From Halomonas sp. 1513 (GTDB lineage: Bacteria > Pseudomonadota > Gammaproteobacteria > Pseudomonadales > Halomonadaceae): 64,000 nt of DNA. The translations under genes were made by a program, and so were the position numbers. Location: NCBI GenBank assembly GCA_001971685.1, contig CP019326.1, forward strand, positions 1,922,001-1,986,000, in the 5' to 3' direction. Positions 25,075 to 34,564 of this stretch are shown here, one piece after another (the first letter of the stretch is position 1; each line of letters opens with the position of its first letter). The notes under the pieces are model-generated. The model saw only the letters and a program-made list of their open reading frames with translations. It made no database searches and was not told the origin of the DNA.

Positions 25075-25950
25075 GTGCTGATACCTATTGGATTTTTGAT
25101 CGTTGCATTTTCCGTATTCGGCGGCTTCGCGCTTGCCGGCGGCCACCTCGGCCCGCTCTACCAGCCCACCGAGATCCTGATGATCTGTGGTGCGGCGGTG
25201 GGTGCCTTCATAGCCGCCAACAACGGCAAGGCGATGATCGCGACCCTGCGCACTACCTCCAAGCTCAAGCGCACGGTGAAGTACAACAAGGAAACCTACA
25301 TGGAGCTGATGGCGCTGCAGTACAAGCTGCTGGCCAAGGCTCGTCGCGATGGCATGTTGGCCATCGAGCGCGACATCGACAACCCCCAGGAGAGCCCGCT
25401 GTTCTCCGAGTACCCGAAGATCCAGGCCGACCCCATGATCATGGGCTTTCTCACCGACTATCTGCGCCTGATGATCAGCGGCAACATGGACCCGCACCAG
25501 ATCGATGAACTCATGGAGCATGAGATCGAGGCCTTCGAGCATGAGGCGCACATCCCCGCCGATGCCCTGGCCAAGGTCGGCGATGCGCTGCCGGCGTTCG
25601 GTATCGTGGCCGCCGTGCTGGGGGTCATCAAGGCGCTGAGCGCCGCCGATGCCGGCCCCGACGAGATGGGCTACATGATCGCCCACGCCCTGGTCGGCAC
25701 CTTCCTCGGCATTCTGCTCGCCTACGGCTTCGTCAATCCGCTAGCCAGTCGTATCGACCGCCAGGTCAACGAGGCGGTCAAGATGCTGCAATGCATCCGC
25801 GTCACGCTGTTGGCTAGCCTCAACGGCTATGCGCCTCAGTTGGCGGTAGAGTTCGGCCGCAAGGCGCTGCATACCGCCGAGCGTCCCACCTTCAATGAGC
25901 TCGAGGATCATGTTCGCGCTGCCAAGAGCACCGGTACGGGGGGCGCATGA
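25075..25950 (+). CDS. motA: flagellar stator protein MotA
   Basis: The proton-channel stator subunit, 291 residues, with four membrane helices: two near the N-terminus ('IGFLIVAFSVFGGFALAGGH') and two near residues 170-225 ('GDALPAFGIVAAVLGVIKAL', 'IAHALVGTFLGILLAYGFVN'). A cytoplasmic loop carries the conserved charged residues that contact FliG. It is close in sequence and length to enterobacterial MotA, unlike the second MotA-like protein at 8578. The start is GTG, with AAAGGA upstream. It overlaps motB by 4 bases. Confidence 0.96.
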   Translation: MLIPIGFLIVAFSVFGGFALAGGHLGPLYQPTEILMICGAAVGAFIAANNGKAMIATLRTTSKLKRTVKYNKETYMELMALQYKLLAKARRDGMLAIERDIDNPQESPLFSEYPKIQADPMIMGFLTDYLRLMISGNMDPHQIDELMEHEIEAFEHEAHIPADALAKVGDALPAFGIVAAVLGVIKALSAADAGPDEMGYMIAHALVGTFLGILLAYGFVNPLASRIDRQVNEAVKMLQCIRVTLLASLNGYAPQLAVEFGRKALHTAERPTFNELEDHVRAAKSTGTGGA

Positions 25951-26888
25951 GCGACGATCGCCGCCCCATCATCATCAAGCGCAAGAAGGTCGTACATGCG
26001 CACCATGGCGGCAGCTGGAAGATTGCGCTGGCCGACTTCATGACCGCGATGATGGCGCTGTTCCTGGTGCTGTGGATTCTGGCCACCGCCAGCGAGGAGC
26101 AGTTGCAGAGCGTCGCCGAGTACTTCAGCACGCCGCTGTCGGTGGCGATCGCCGGCGGCGACCGCACCTCGTCGAGCGACAGCGCCATCCCCGGCGGCGG
26201 TCCGGACCCGGTGCACGAAGAGGGCGAGCGGATGCGCATCGACATGCGTACCCAGAGTCGCAGCAGCGACGAGATTCGCCGTTTCCGCAATCTCCAGCAG
26301 CGCATGGAGACGCTGATAGAGGGTGACCCCCAGCTGCGCGAGCTGCGCCGCCAGATCCGTTTCGACATGACCCCCGAGGGGTTGCGGGTACAGCTGGTGG
26401 ATACCGAGCAGCGCCCGATGTTCGAACTCGGCAGCGATGCGGTAGCGCCCTATATGCGTGACCTGCTGCGCGCCATCGCGCCACTGCTCAACGACATGGA
26501 CAACCCGCTCAGCCTTAGCGGCCATACCGACAGCATTCCCTATTCCGGGGGATATCGCGGCTACAGCAACTGGGAGCTCTCCAGCGACCGTGCCAATGCC
26601 TCGCGACGCGAGCTGGTCGCCGGCGGGCTCGATCCCGACAAGCTACTGCGGGTGGCCGGCATGGGCGATCGTGTACCGCTGTCGGATACCCAGCCCGACG
26701 ACCCGGTCAACCGGCGTATCGCCATCGTGGTGCTTGACGAGCGGGCAGCCGAGGGTATTCGTTCCCAGGGCATGCCGGGTGGCGGCAGCGTCCCTTCGCC
26801 GGCCGCCTCACGGCTGGCCGAGGAGATCGATACCTCGCCGGTAGAAGACTTCCGCCAGGGGCTTGAAGACACGCTGAGCGACGAATAG
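25947..26888 (+). CDS. motB: flagellar stator protein MotB
   Basis: A 313-residue partner of MotA that anchors the stator to peptidoglycan. The single helix holds the proton-carrying aspartate in 'ALADFMTAMMALFLVLWILA' (residues about 27-46). The OmpA-like domain shows 'LSGHTDSIPYSGGYRGYSNW' and 'DDPVNRRIAIVVL'. ATGA overlap couples it to motA. The cheA start is 25 bases beyond its stop, so motAB and cheAW form one operon behind the sigma-28 promoter. Confidence 0.96.
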   Translation: MSDDRRPIIIKRKKVVHAHHGGSWKIALADFMTAMMALFLVLWILATASEEQLQSVAEYFSTPLSVAIAGGDRTSSSDSAIPGGGPDPVHEEGERMRIDMRTQSRSSDEIRRFRNLQQRMETLIEGDPQLRELRRQIRFDMTPEGLRVQLVDTEQRPMFELGSDAVAPYMRDLLRAIAPLLNDMDNPLSLSGHTDSIPYSGGYRGYSNWELSSDRANASRRELVAGGLDPDKLLRVAGMGDRVPLSDTQPDDPVNRRIAIVVLDERAAEGIRSQGMPGGGSVPSPAASRLAEEIDTSPVEDFRQGLEDTLSDE

Positions 26889-26913
26889 CGGCTCAATCAT
26901 TCAGGGAATGCGC

Positions 26914-29004
26914 ATGGATATCACCGACTTTTACGACACGTTTTTCGAAGAGGCCGAAGAGCTTCTCGGCGATATGGAGCGGCACCTGCTGGAGCTGGAT
27001 CTCGACGATCCCGACGCCGAGCAGCTCAATGCCATCTTCCGAGCCGCTCACTCGATCAAGGGCGGCGCCGGCACCTTCGGCTTCGATGTGCTGCAGCACA
27101 CCACCCACCTGTTCGAGAACATCCTGGATTACACCCGTCGTGGCGAGCTGGCGCTGCGCCGCGACATCGTCGACACCTTTCTGGAAACCAAGGATATGCT
27201 GCACGACCAGCTCGATGCCTACCGCAACGGCCAGCAGCCCGACGCCGAGGCCTATGCGCGAATCTGCCAGACCCTACAGCAGATGGCGCTCGACGAGATG
27301 GGCGTGGCGGTCGACGAGGGCGCACCGGCCCCCGCTGCCAAGCCCCAACCCGACCCTGAGCCGCAACCCGAGTCGTCAGCGGCCGATGACGGCGGCGCTG
27401 CGCTCGAGGTGGCGCTGATCAAGGTCGCCGACAAGGATCGCGAGCTGTTGGTCGAAGAGCTGGGGCAGCTCGGCGAGGTGCTGTCCCAGCGCCGCGACGG
27501 TGAACGCTACCTGGTGACGCTCGAGACCAACGCCAGTGCCGACGATATCGAGGCGGTGATGTGCTTTATCATCGACGCCGACCAGATCGAGGTGCGCGCG
27601 CTGCCGGCCGCGCAGCAGGACGCCGGAGAGGCTCAGGCCGAGCACAGCGCATCGGCTGCCGAGCCGCTAGCTGCCGAGCCGCCAGTGCCGGCGACCACGG
27701 CATCCAAGGCCGTTGCCGCCCAGGCGCCGAGCGGCAAGCCCAAGGCCAAGGCGGCCGGCGGCGAGTCGACCTCGATTCGCGTGCCGGTGGACAAGGTCGA
27801 CCAGATCATCAATCTGGTCGGCGAGCTGATCATCACCCAGTCGATGCTCGACCAGACCGCCAGCGAGCTCGACGGCGTGGCCCACGGCGCGATGGTCAAT
27901 GGCATGAGCCTGCTGCAGCGCAATGCGCGGGACCTGCAGGAGGCGGTGATGTCGATCCGCATGGTGCCCATGGACTACGTGTTCAGTCGCTTCCCGCGAC
28001 TGGTGCGCGATCTGGCCGCCAAGCTCGACAAGGACGTGGAACTGGTCACCGAAGGCAAGTCCACCGAACTCGACAAGAGTCTTACCGAGCGCATCATCGA
28101 TCCGCTGACCCACCTGGTGCGCAACAGCCTCGACCACGGCATCGAGACCCCCGACAAGCGCGAAGCCGCGGGCAAGCCACGCACCGGGCGGCTGACGCTC
28201 TCTGCCCAGCACCAGGGCGGCAACATCCTGATCGAAGTGATCGACGACGGCGCCGGCCTCAACCGCGACAAGCTGTTGACCAAGGCCCGCGAGAACGGCC
28301 TCAGCGTCTCCGACAGCATGAGCGACGACGAGGTTTGGCAACTGATCTTCGCGCCGGGCTTCTCCACCGCCCAGGAAGTCAGCGACGTCTCCGGGCGCGG
28401 GGTGGGCATGGACGTGGTCAAGCGCAACATCCAGGGCATGGGCGGCCACGTCGAGATCCTCTCGCGCCCCGGCGAGGGCACCACCACGCGCATCGTGCTG
28501 CCGCTGACCCTGGCGATCCTCGACGGCATGTCGATCAAGGTCGGCGAAGAGATCTTCATCCTGCCGCTGGGGGCGGTGCTCGAGTCGCTGCAGCCCACCG
28601 AGGAGGAGCTCTACGCCATGGCCGGCGACGACATCCTGCTCAAGGTGCGCGACGAATACCTGCCGGTGATCGCCGTGCACGAAGTGCTCGACGTCGCCAA
28701 TGCGCGCACCAAGCTCACCGAGTCGATTGCGGTGATCGTGCAGGGCGAAGGGCGCCGCTATGCGCTGCTGGTGGACGACCTGGTCGGCCAGCAGCAGGTG
28801 GTGGTCAAGAACCTTGAAACCAACTATCGCAAGGTGCCCGGCGTTTCTGCGGCGACCATTCTCGGCGACGGTAGCGTCGCGCTGATCCTGGATATCGCCG
28901 ACATGCATCGCCTGAGTCGAACCAAGAAAGAGGCACGTCACGCCTCGCGCTTTCCCTCGGGCGTCAACGCGCCCGTGCCTTTCAAGGAGGTAGAACCGTC
29001 ATGA
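26914..29004 (+). CDS. cheA: chemotaxis histidine kinase CheA
   Basis: The cytoplasmic kinase that phosphorylates CheY and CheB, 696 residues. Domains in order: P1 with the phosphorylated His46 in '[15 protein letters not shown]'; P2 CheY/CheB docking (about 165-235); a Pro/Ala linker; P3 dimerisation ('[20 protein letters not shown]'); P4 ATP-binding with N box '[17 protein letters not shown]', '[10 protein letters not shown]' and '[13 protein letters not shown]'; P5 CheW-like receptor coupling to the end. ATG 26914 is preferred to 26908 because AGGGA would touch the earlier codon. It overlaps cheW by 4 bases. Confidence 0.97.
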   Translation: MDITDFYDTFFEEAEELLGDMERHLLELDLDDPDAEQLNAIFRAAHSIKGGAGTFGFDVLQHTTHLFENILDYTRRGELALRRDIVDTFLETKDMLHDQLDAYRNGQQPDAEAYARICQTLQQMALDEMGVAVDEGAPAPAAKPQPDPEPQPESSAADDGGAALEVALIKVADKDRELLVEELGQLGEVLSQRRDGERYLVTLETNASADDIEAVMCFIIDADQIEVRALPAAQQDAGEAQAEHSASAAEPLAAEPPVPATTASKAVAAQAPSGKPKAKAAGGESTSIRVPVDKVDQIINLVGELIITQSMLDQTASELDGVAHGAMVNGMSLLQRNARDLQEAVMSIRMVPMDYVFSRFPRLVRDLAAKLDKDVELVTEGKSTELDKSLTERIIDPLTHLVRNSLDHGIETPDKREAAGKPRTGRLTLSAQHQGGNILIEVIDDGAGLNRDKLLTKARENGLSVSDSMSDDEVWQLIFAPGFSTAQEVSDVSGRGVGMDVVKRNIQGMGGHVEILSRPGEGTTTRIVLPLTLAILDGMSIKVGEEIFILPLGAVLESLQPTEEELYAMAGDDILLKVRDEYLPVIAVHEVLDVANARTKLTESIAVIVQGEGRRYALLVDDLVGQQQVVVKNLETNYRKVPGVSAATILGDGSVALILDIADMHRLSRTKKEARHASRFPSGVNAPVPFKEVEPS

Positions 29005-29498
29005 CCAGCAACCTCAACGCCGCCAATGTCGCTGCCGCCGAGGCCCACAGCCGCGAATTTCTGGTCTTCTCGCTGGGCGAGGAGGAGTACGCGGTGGATA
29101 TCCTCAAGGTGCAGGAGATCCGTGGCTACGAGAACGTCACGCGGATCGCCAATGCCCCGGATTTCATCAAGGGCGTGACCAATCTGCGCGGCGTGATCGT
29201 GCCGATCGTCGACCTGCGCATCAAGTTCCATCTCGACAGCGTCGAGTACGGCGGCCAGACCGTGGTCATCGTGGTCAACGTCGGCGAGCGCGTGGTCGGC
29301 ATCGTGGTCGACGGCGTCTCCGATGTGATGAGCCTGACGCCGGAGCAGATCAAGCCGGCACCCGAGTTTGGTGTGACCCTGTCGTCGGACTATCTCAGCG
29401 GCCTGGGGAGTCTCGAGGATCGCATGCTGGTGCTGGTCGACATCGAGAAGCTGCTGACCAGTGAAGAGATGGCGCTGGTCGATCACGTCGCCGAATAG
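29001..29498 (+). CDS. cheW: chemotaxis coupling protein CheW
   Basis: A 165-residue adaptor linking receptors to CheA. It is a single CheW domain with '[20 protein letters not shown]', '[16 protein letters not shown]' and '[20 protein letters not shown]', all diagnostic. AAGGAGGT precedes the ATG, which overlaps the cheA stop. It is the last gene of the mot-che operon before a 144-base gap. Confidence 0.97.
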   Translation: MTSNLNAANVAAAEAHSREFLVFSLGEEEYAVDILKVQEIRGYENVTRIANAPDFIKGVTNLRGVIVPIVDLRIKFHLDSVEYGGQTVVIVVNVGERVVGIVVDGVSDVMSLTPEQIKPAPEFGVTLSSDYLSGLGSLEDRMLVLVDIEKLLTSEEMALVDHVAE

Positions 29499-29642
29499 GC
29501 GCCGTGACGTCCTGACGCTGCCGTCACCACAACGATAACAAAGCGAAAGACCCTACGACCCGGGGAGCCGCCGGCCACTACGCTGCCGCGCGGATGATTT
29601 TCTGGTGAAAGCCTGCTTTCACCGCGTTGAGAGAGAGATGTC
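29499..29642 (+). promoter_or_regulatory. leader of the MCP gene with a perfect hairpin
   Basis: A 144-base gap. AACGATAA at 29531-29538 resembles a sigma-28 -10 box but lacks a TAAA at the right distance, so the promoter is uncertain. GGTGAAAGC-CT-GCTTTCACC at 29604-29623 is a perfect nine-pair hairpin with a two-base loop, 20 bases before the GTG start, just in front of the GAGAGAGA ribosome site. No T run follows, so it is more likely a leader or mRNA element than a terminator. Confidence 0.45.
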
Positions 29643-31331
29643 GTGAAGCTTCTGGACAATATGACAGTACGCGTGAGCTGGGGCCTGGTGCTGGCCATGT
29701 TTGCGCTGCTGGTGGTACTGCTGAGCGGACTTGGGCTGTATGCCGTCAATCATGGCCAGGGTGCCATGGCGACCTTCAACCAGGTCAATGTCGACCAGCA
29801 GTCGACGCTCAATCGTGCCAATTCACAGCTGTTGTCCGCGCGTTTGGCGATGGCCGACGTGGGCGATGCGCTGGAGTTCGCCTCCGGCCGCCGCGAGGTC
29901 GACGCGGCTCGCGAGCGAGCGACCGGCATGGCCGTCGAGCTCGAGCGCGTCGATGCCACCTTCAGCGAGTTCCTGGCGCTGCCGGCCCGCGAGGAGCATG
30001 CCGCCTTGATCGCCGATGTCGAGACCAGCTATCGGGCATTGATGGAGGAGGGGCTGCGCCCCCAGCAGTCGGCGCTGGCCGGCAACGACGTCGCGGCGTA
30101 TCTCGACCTTCAGGCCGACAGCAATCGCCTGACCGAGCGATTCTATGCCGATTCGGTGGCGTTCTTTCATACCGCCGAGGCGGAAGGGGCAGCGCTCTAC
30201 GACGGCTTCTACCAGATCGCTGACCTGGTCAAGTACGCCATCATCGCAGTGCTGCTGGTCTCTGCGGCGACCATCGTGGTCGTGTTGTGGGGCGTGACCG
30301 TCAATGTGATTCGTCCGCTCAAACGGGTGGTGGCGCACTTCGAGCAGATGGCCAAGGGCGACCTGTCGGCGGCCATCGAACGGCGCGGCAACAACGAGAT
30401 CGGCCAGCTGTTTGCCTCGCTCAAGCATATGCAGGAAGGGCTCTCGACCACGGTCAGCAGCGTGCGCAGCAGCAGCCAGTCGATCTTCGTCGGTGCTCAG
30501 GAGATCGCTCAGGGCAACAACGATCTCTCGGCGCGTACCGAGCAGCAGGCCGCGTCCATCGAGGAGACCGCCTCGAGCATGGAGCAGTTGACCGCGACCG
30601 TCAGCCAGAACGCCGACAATGCCCGCCAGGCCAGCCAACTGGCCAGCACCGCCTCGCAGACCGCCAGCCGCGGTGGCGAAGTGGTGGGCGACGTGGTCAG
30701 CACCATGCGCGAGATCAGCGACAGTTCGCATCAGGTCACCGAGATCATCAAGGTGATCGACTCGATCGCCTTCCAGACCAATATCCTCGCGCTCAATGCC
30801 TCGGTAGAGGCGGCGCGGGCCGGCGAGCAGGGCCGTGGCTTCGCGGTGGTGGCCGGCGAGGTGCGCAACCTGGCCGGGCGCAGCGGCGACGCGGCCAGCG
30901 AGATCCGCAAGCTGATCGAGGCATCGGTGAACAAGGTCGAGGCGGGTACCGCGCTGGTCGACCAGGCCGGCAAGACCATGGACGAGATCGTCGCTTCGGT
31001 GCACAAGGTCACCGACATCATGGACGAGATCGCCTCGGCCTCCCAGGAGCAGAGCAACGGCATCGGCCAGGTCAATCAGGCGATCACCCAGCTCGACCAG
31101 GTAACCCAGCAGAACGCCGCGCTGGTGCAGCAGGCGGCAGGTGCCGCCAGCGAGCTGGAGCTCGAATCGAGCCGCCTGCGCGAAGCGGTGGCAGCCTTCC
31201 GCTTGGCTCAGGGCGCCGAGCAGGCCAGCGGCGCCCGCTTGGAAAAGTCGCGGCCGGCGCTCGGCGCGCCCCGCCAGGCAGCGTCAGCGCCGGCAAGCCG
31301 TCAGCCTGAGGCCGAGTGGGAAACCTTCTGA
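29643..31331 (+). CDS. methyl-accepting chemotaxis protein, Tar/Tsr type
   Basis: A transmembrane chemoreceptor of 562 residues. Order: helix 1 (about 12-32), helical periplasmic ligand domain (33-195), helix 2 (about 197-218), HAMP (220-270), methylation helices and the conserved hairpin tip '[20 protein letters not shown]' (near 375). It ends 'AEWETF', which closely matches the NWETF tether that binds CheR and CheB on E. coli Tar and Tsr. GTG start with a GAGAGAGA site. The ligand cannot be predicted. It lies directly after cheW, like tar in enterobacteria. Confidence 0.94.
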   Translation: MKLLDNMTVRVSWGLVLAMFALLVVLLSGLGLYAVNHGQGAMATFNQVNVDQQSTLNRANSQLLSARLAMADVGDALEFASGRREVDAARERATGMAVELERVDATFSEFLALPAREEHAALIADVETSYRALMEEGLRPQQSALAGNDVAAYLDLQADSNRLTERFYADSVAFFHTAEAEGAALYDGFYQIADLVKYAIIAVLLVSAATIVVVLWGVTVNVIRPLKRVVAHFEQMAKGDLSAAIERRGNNEIGQLFASLKHMQEGLSTTVSSVRSSSQSIFVGAQEIAQGNNDLSARTEQQAASIEETASSMEQLTATVSQNADNARQASQLASTASQTASRGGEVVGDVVSTMREISDSSHQVTEIIKVIDSIAFQTNILALNASVEAARAGEQGRGFAVVAGEVRNLAGRSGDAASEIRKLIEASVNKVEAGTALVDQAGKTMDEIVASVHKVTDIMDEIASASQEQSNGIGQVNQAITQLDQVTQQNAALVQQAAGAASELELESSRLREAVAAFRLAQGAEQASGARLEKSRPALGAPRQAASAPASRQPEAEWETF

Positions 31332-31374
31332 GTATCGTCCGCTATCATCGTCGAGGCAGTTCCAGGGGAATAGA

Positions 31375-33591
31375 ATGAAGAATAATCAGCCAGTTACGCA
31401 GCGTGAATTCGTGCTCGACGATGAGCACTTCCTGATTTCGCGAACCGATCTCAAGGGCCGGATCAGCTATGCCAACCCGGCGTTTATCGAGGTCAGCGGC
31501 TTTACCCATGAAGAGCTGATCGGTGCCCCCCACAATCTGGTGCGTCACCCGGACATGCCCCCCGAGGCGTTTGCCAACCTCTGGCAGACCCTGCAGGAGG
31601 GCGAGACCTGGCGCGGGTTGGTCAAGAACCGTCGCAAGAACGGTGATCACTACTGGGTCGATGCCAACGTCACGCCGATCGTCGAGAACGGCGAGGTGGC
31701 GGGTTTCACCTCGGTGCGGGTCAAGGCGAGCCGCGAGGCCATCGAGGCCGCCGAGGCCGCCTATCGCCAGATTCGTCAGGGTGAGGGCAAGCATCTGACC
31801 CTGGAGCGCGGCAAGCTGCGCCGGCGCGGCCTGGTCGGCCTGGCATCAAAGGTCAACCTGCGCACCATGCGCGCCCGTATGACCACCATGGTGGTGGTGG
31901 CAGTGGCGCTGCTGGTGGTCAGCGGGAGCCTGGGGCTCTACGGGCTGCAGGTCTCCGGTGAGCGCCTGCAGACCCTCAACCGGGACGGGCTCGAGGACGT
32001 GGCACGCCTGCAGCAGGTCGACCAGTTGCTGACCCAGGCGAGGCAGTCGATGGATAGGCCAATCAACGATGCCATGGGTGCCGATGTAGCGGCATTGCGT
32101 CAAAACGCCGAGGCGGCGGTTGAAACGATTGAACAAGTATGGGCCGATTTCATTGTGCGTGAGGTCAACCAGACCCCTGAGGTTGCAGAGTTTGATGAAC
32201 GCTTGAATCAGGTCTTGCACGACGGTTTGTTGATGTCAGTCCAGCATCTAGAGGCACGTGATTTCTATCAAGCCCATACCGCCCATAACACCGTTAGCCA
32301 TGAGATCGGCCAAACATTGAGCGGTGATATCAATGCGCTGATCGATGACAAGCGTTCTGACGCCCAAATCTTGGCCGCCGAGGCCGAGGCGGGCCAGCAA
32401 CTGATGCTGGTGGCCCAGGCCGGGGTGCTGCTGGCCGGACTGCTGCTGCTGATCGGCATGGGCATGATGACCATTCGTGCGGTGGTCAGGCCGCTGCGCG
32501 AGGCGATGAACTTCACGCTGCAGATCGCCGGCGGCAACCTTGCCGCCGAAGTGCCGGCACGCCGCAACGATGAGGTGGGACGGCTGCTCGGCGCCTTGGA
32601 CACCATGCGCAAGAGCCTGGGCAGCATCGTTGGCGACGTCAACCAGGGCGTCAAGGTCGTGACCCCGGCGGCACGCGATATCGCCAGCGGTAACGAGGAT
32701 CTCTCGTCGCGCACCGAGCAGCAGGCCGCCTCGCTGCAGCAGACCGCCTCGAGCATGGAGGAGATGACTGCCACGGTGCGCCAGAATGCCGACAACGCGC
32801 GCCAGGCCAGCGGCCTGGCGGTGGAGAATGCCGACAGCGTGCGCAACACCGGCGAAGTGATGAACGACGTGGTCGAGACCATGCAGCGCATCACCGAGAG
32901 CTCGCGCAAGATGAGCGAGATCATCGGCGTGATCGATTCGATCGCCTTTCAGACCAATATCCTGGCGCTCAACGCCTCGGTGGAGGCGGCGCGGGCCGGC
33001 GAGCAGGGCCGTGGCTTTGCGGTGGTGGCCGGCGAAGTGCGCAGCCTGGCCGGGCGCAGCGCCGATGCCGCCCGCGAGATTCGCCAGCTTATCGACGGCT
33101 CCAACGCCGAAATCGACAGCGGCGCCAAGCTGGTCAAGCGCGCCGAGACCTCGATCGGCGAGGTGGTGGCCTCGGCGACCCGGGTCAACGACATCATGGG
33201 CGAAATCACCGCCGCCTCGGAAGAGCAGAGCGGGGGCATCACCCAGATCAATCAGGCCATCGCGCAGATGGATGAGGTGACCCAGCAGAACGCCGCCCGG
33301 GTCCAGGCCTCGGCGCGGGCTGCCGCCGAGCTCGAAAGCCAGGCGCTGATGCTGGCCAATGCGGTGGCTGCCTTCCGCCTGCGCGGCGCCGGCATGGAGC
33401 AGGTGCAGCGCGCCGAAGCGACGATCGCCTCGCTGCAGCATCAGGAGCAGCGCGTTGAGGCCCGCGCCAAACGGGTCAGCCAGCGCATGACGCGCATCGA
33501 TGACGCCGAGCCGCATGACCCCCAGGCGCACCGTAAACCCGCCGCCAAGGCGACGAAGCCGGCCACCGCCGATGAGTGGGAGGAATTTTGA
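31375..33591 (+). CDS. Aer-like PAS chemoreceptor
   Basis: A 738-residue receptor. Residues about 15-120 are a PAS domain of the Aer type, with 'ANPAFIEVSGFTHEELIGAP', 'HNLVRHPDMPPEAF' and 'KNRRKNGDHYWVDANVTPI'. These match the FAD-binding redox sensor of Aer. Two membrane helices near 165 and 350 enclose a helical segment, then HAMP and a full MCP signalling domain. Unlike E. coli Aer it has a large segment between the helices, and its end 'DEWEEF' looks like a CheR tether. The stretch 32053-32385, coding most of the enclosed segment, is visibly lower in GC. cheR overlaps its stop. Confidence 0.9.
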   Translation: MKNNQPVTQREFVLDDEHFLISRTDLKGRISYANPAFIEVSGFTHEELIGAPHNLVRHPDMPPEAFANLWQTLQEGETWRGLVKNRRKNGDHYWVDANVTPIVENGEVAGFTSVRVKASREAIEAAEAAYRQIRQGEGKHLTLERGKLRRRGLVGLASKVNLRTMRARMTTMVVVAVALLVVSGSLGLYGLQVSGERLQTLNRDGLEDVARLQQVDQLLTQARQSMDRPINDAMGADVAALRQNAEAAVETIEQVWADFIVREVNQTPEVAEFDERLNQVLHDGLLMSVQHLEARDFYQAHTAHNTVSHEIGQTLSGDINALIDDKRSDAQILAAEAEAGQQLMLVAQAGVLLAGLLLLIGMGMMTIRAVVRPLREAMNFTLQIAGGNLAAEVPARRNDEVGRLLGALDTMRKSLGSIVGDVNQGVKVVTPAARDIASGNEDLSSRTEQQAASLQQTASSMEEMTATVRQNADNARQASGLAVENADSVRNTGEVMNDVVETMQRITESSRKMSEIIGVIDSIAFQTNILALNASVEAARAGEQGRGFAVVAGEVRSLAGRSADAAREIRQLIDGSNAEIDSGAKLVKRAETSIGEVVASATRVNDIMGEITAASEEQSGGITQINQAIAQMDEVTQQNAARVQASARAAAELESQALMLANAVAAFRLRGAGMEQVQRAEATIASLQHQEQRVEARAKRVSQRMTRIDDAEPHDPQAHRKPAAKATKPATADEWEEF

Positions 33592-34469
33592 GCAGACAGC
33601 CGCCGGGACAGGAGGCCAGCGGATCCGGCTGGTCCTCCGCCAGCAGCCTGCTGGAGCGCGATCTGGAGCTGACCGACAGCGACTTTACGCGTATCCGCCA
33701 GCTGATCTACGAGCGTGCCGGTATCGTACTCGCCGAGCACAAGCGCGAGATGGTCTACAGCCGCCTTGCCAAGCGACTGCGCCACCATGGCTTGACGCGC
33801 TTCGGTGACTACCTGGCACGCCTCGAGCGTCAGCCGGCGGCCAAGGAGTGGGAGGCCTTCACCAACGCCTTGACCACCAACCTCACCGCCTTCTTCCGCG
33901 AAGCCCACCACTTCCCGCTGCTGGCCGAGCACGTCGCACGCCAGAGCGGCCCGGTGCGGGTATGGAGCGCCGCCGCCTCCACCGGCGAGGAGCCCTATTC
34001 GATTGCCATGTGCCTGACCGAGGCGCTGGGGGCGCGCGCCAAGGAGGCGCGGGTGGTGGCGACCGATATCGATACCGATGCGCTGGCCCGCGCCCGGGCC
34101 GGTATCTATCCCATGGAGCAGGTACGCAAGCTCGAGGAGTCGCGGGTCAAGCGCTTCTTCCTCAAGGGCGGCGGCGAGCGGGCGGGGTTCGCCAAGGTGC
34201 GCCCCGAGTTGACCGAGATGGTGGCGTTCGAGTCGCTCAACCTGCTGGCGCCGAACTGGGCGGTGAAGGGGCCTTTCGACGCCATCTTCTGCCGCAACGT
34301 GATGATCTATTTCGACAAGGCGACCCAGGCCAAGATACTGGCGCGTTTTGCGCCGCTGTTGAAGCCCGATGGCCTGCTGTTCGCCGGTCATTCCGAGAAT
34401 TTTTCCTACATCAGCGAGGCGTTCCGGCTGCGCGGCCAGACCGTCTATGTGCTGACCCCGAAACGTTGA
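33588..34469 (+). CDS. cheR: chemoreceptor methyltransferase CheR
   Basis: Uses S-adenosylmethionine to methylate receptor glutamates in adaptation. The 293 residues comprise the N-terminal helical domain ('DFTRIRQLIYERAGIVLAEH') and the methyltransferase core with 'VRVWSAAASTGEEPYSIAMC', 'ATDIDTDALARARAGIY' and 'FDAIFCRNVMIYFDKATQAK'. I choose the TTG at 33588: it follows GGGAGGAA by five bases and overlaps the receptor's stop as TTGA. An in-frame GTG at 33576 has no such site. The three receptors' WExF ends suit tether-dependent CheR. Confidence 0.95.
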   Translation: MSRQPPGQEASGSGWSSASSLLERDLELTDSDFTRIRQLIYERAGIVLAEHKREMVYSRLAKRLRHHGLTRFGDYLARLERQPAAKEWEAFTNALTTNLTAFFREAHHFPLLAEHVARQSGPVRVWSAAASTGEEPYSIAMCLTEALGARAKEARVVATDIDTDALARARAGIYPMEQVRKLEESRVKRFFLKGGGERAGFAKVRPELTEMVAFESLNLLAPNWAVKGPFDAIFCRNVMIYFDKATQAKILARFAPLLKPDGLLFAGHSENFSYISEAFRLRGQTVYVLTPKR

Positions 34470-34478
34470 ACGTGCCGC

Positions 34479-34505
34479 TAAAGTCTCGCCGTTTTGCGCC
34501 GATAT
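34479..34505 (+). promoter_or_regulatory. sigma-28 (FliA) promoter for cheB
   Basis: TAAA at 34479-34482, 15 bases, then GCCGATAT at 34498-34505: only the last base differs from consensus. It lies 10 bases past the cheR stop and 60 before the cheB start, so cheB and later genes can be transcribed apart from cheR. Confidence 0.8.
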
Positions 34506-34564
34506 CTCATGCATGACGCCTCGTCAGGCGAGGCAGTGGCTCGTTGTTGTAAAGGAGGTCTGCC

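Noticed and set aside
29512..29538. Sigma-28 promoter before the first MCP gene
   Set aside because: AACGATAA resembles the -10, but the bases 19 upstream are CTGA, not TAAA/TCAA, so it is not called as a separate promoter.
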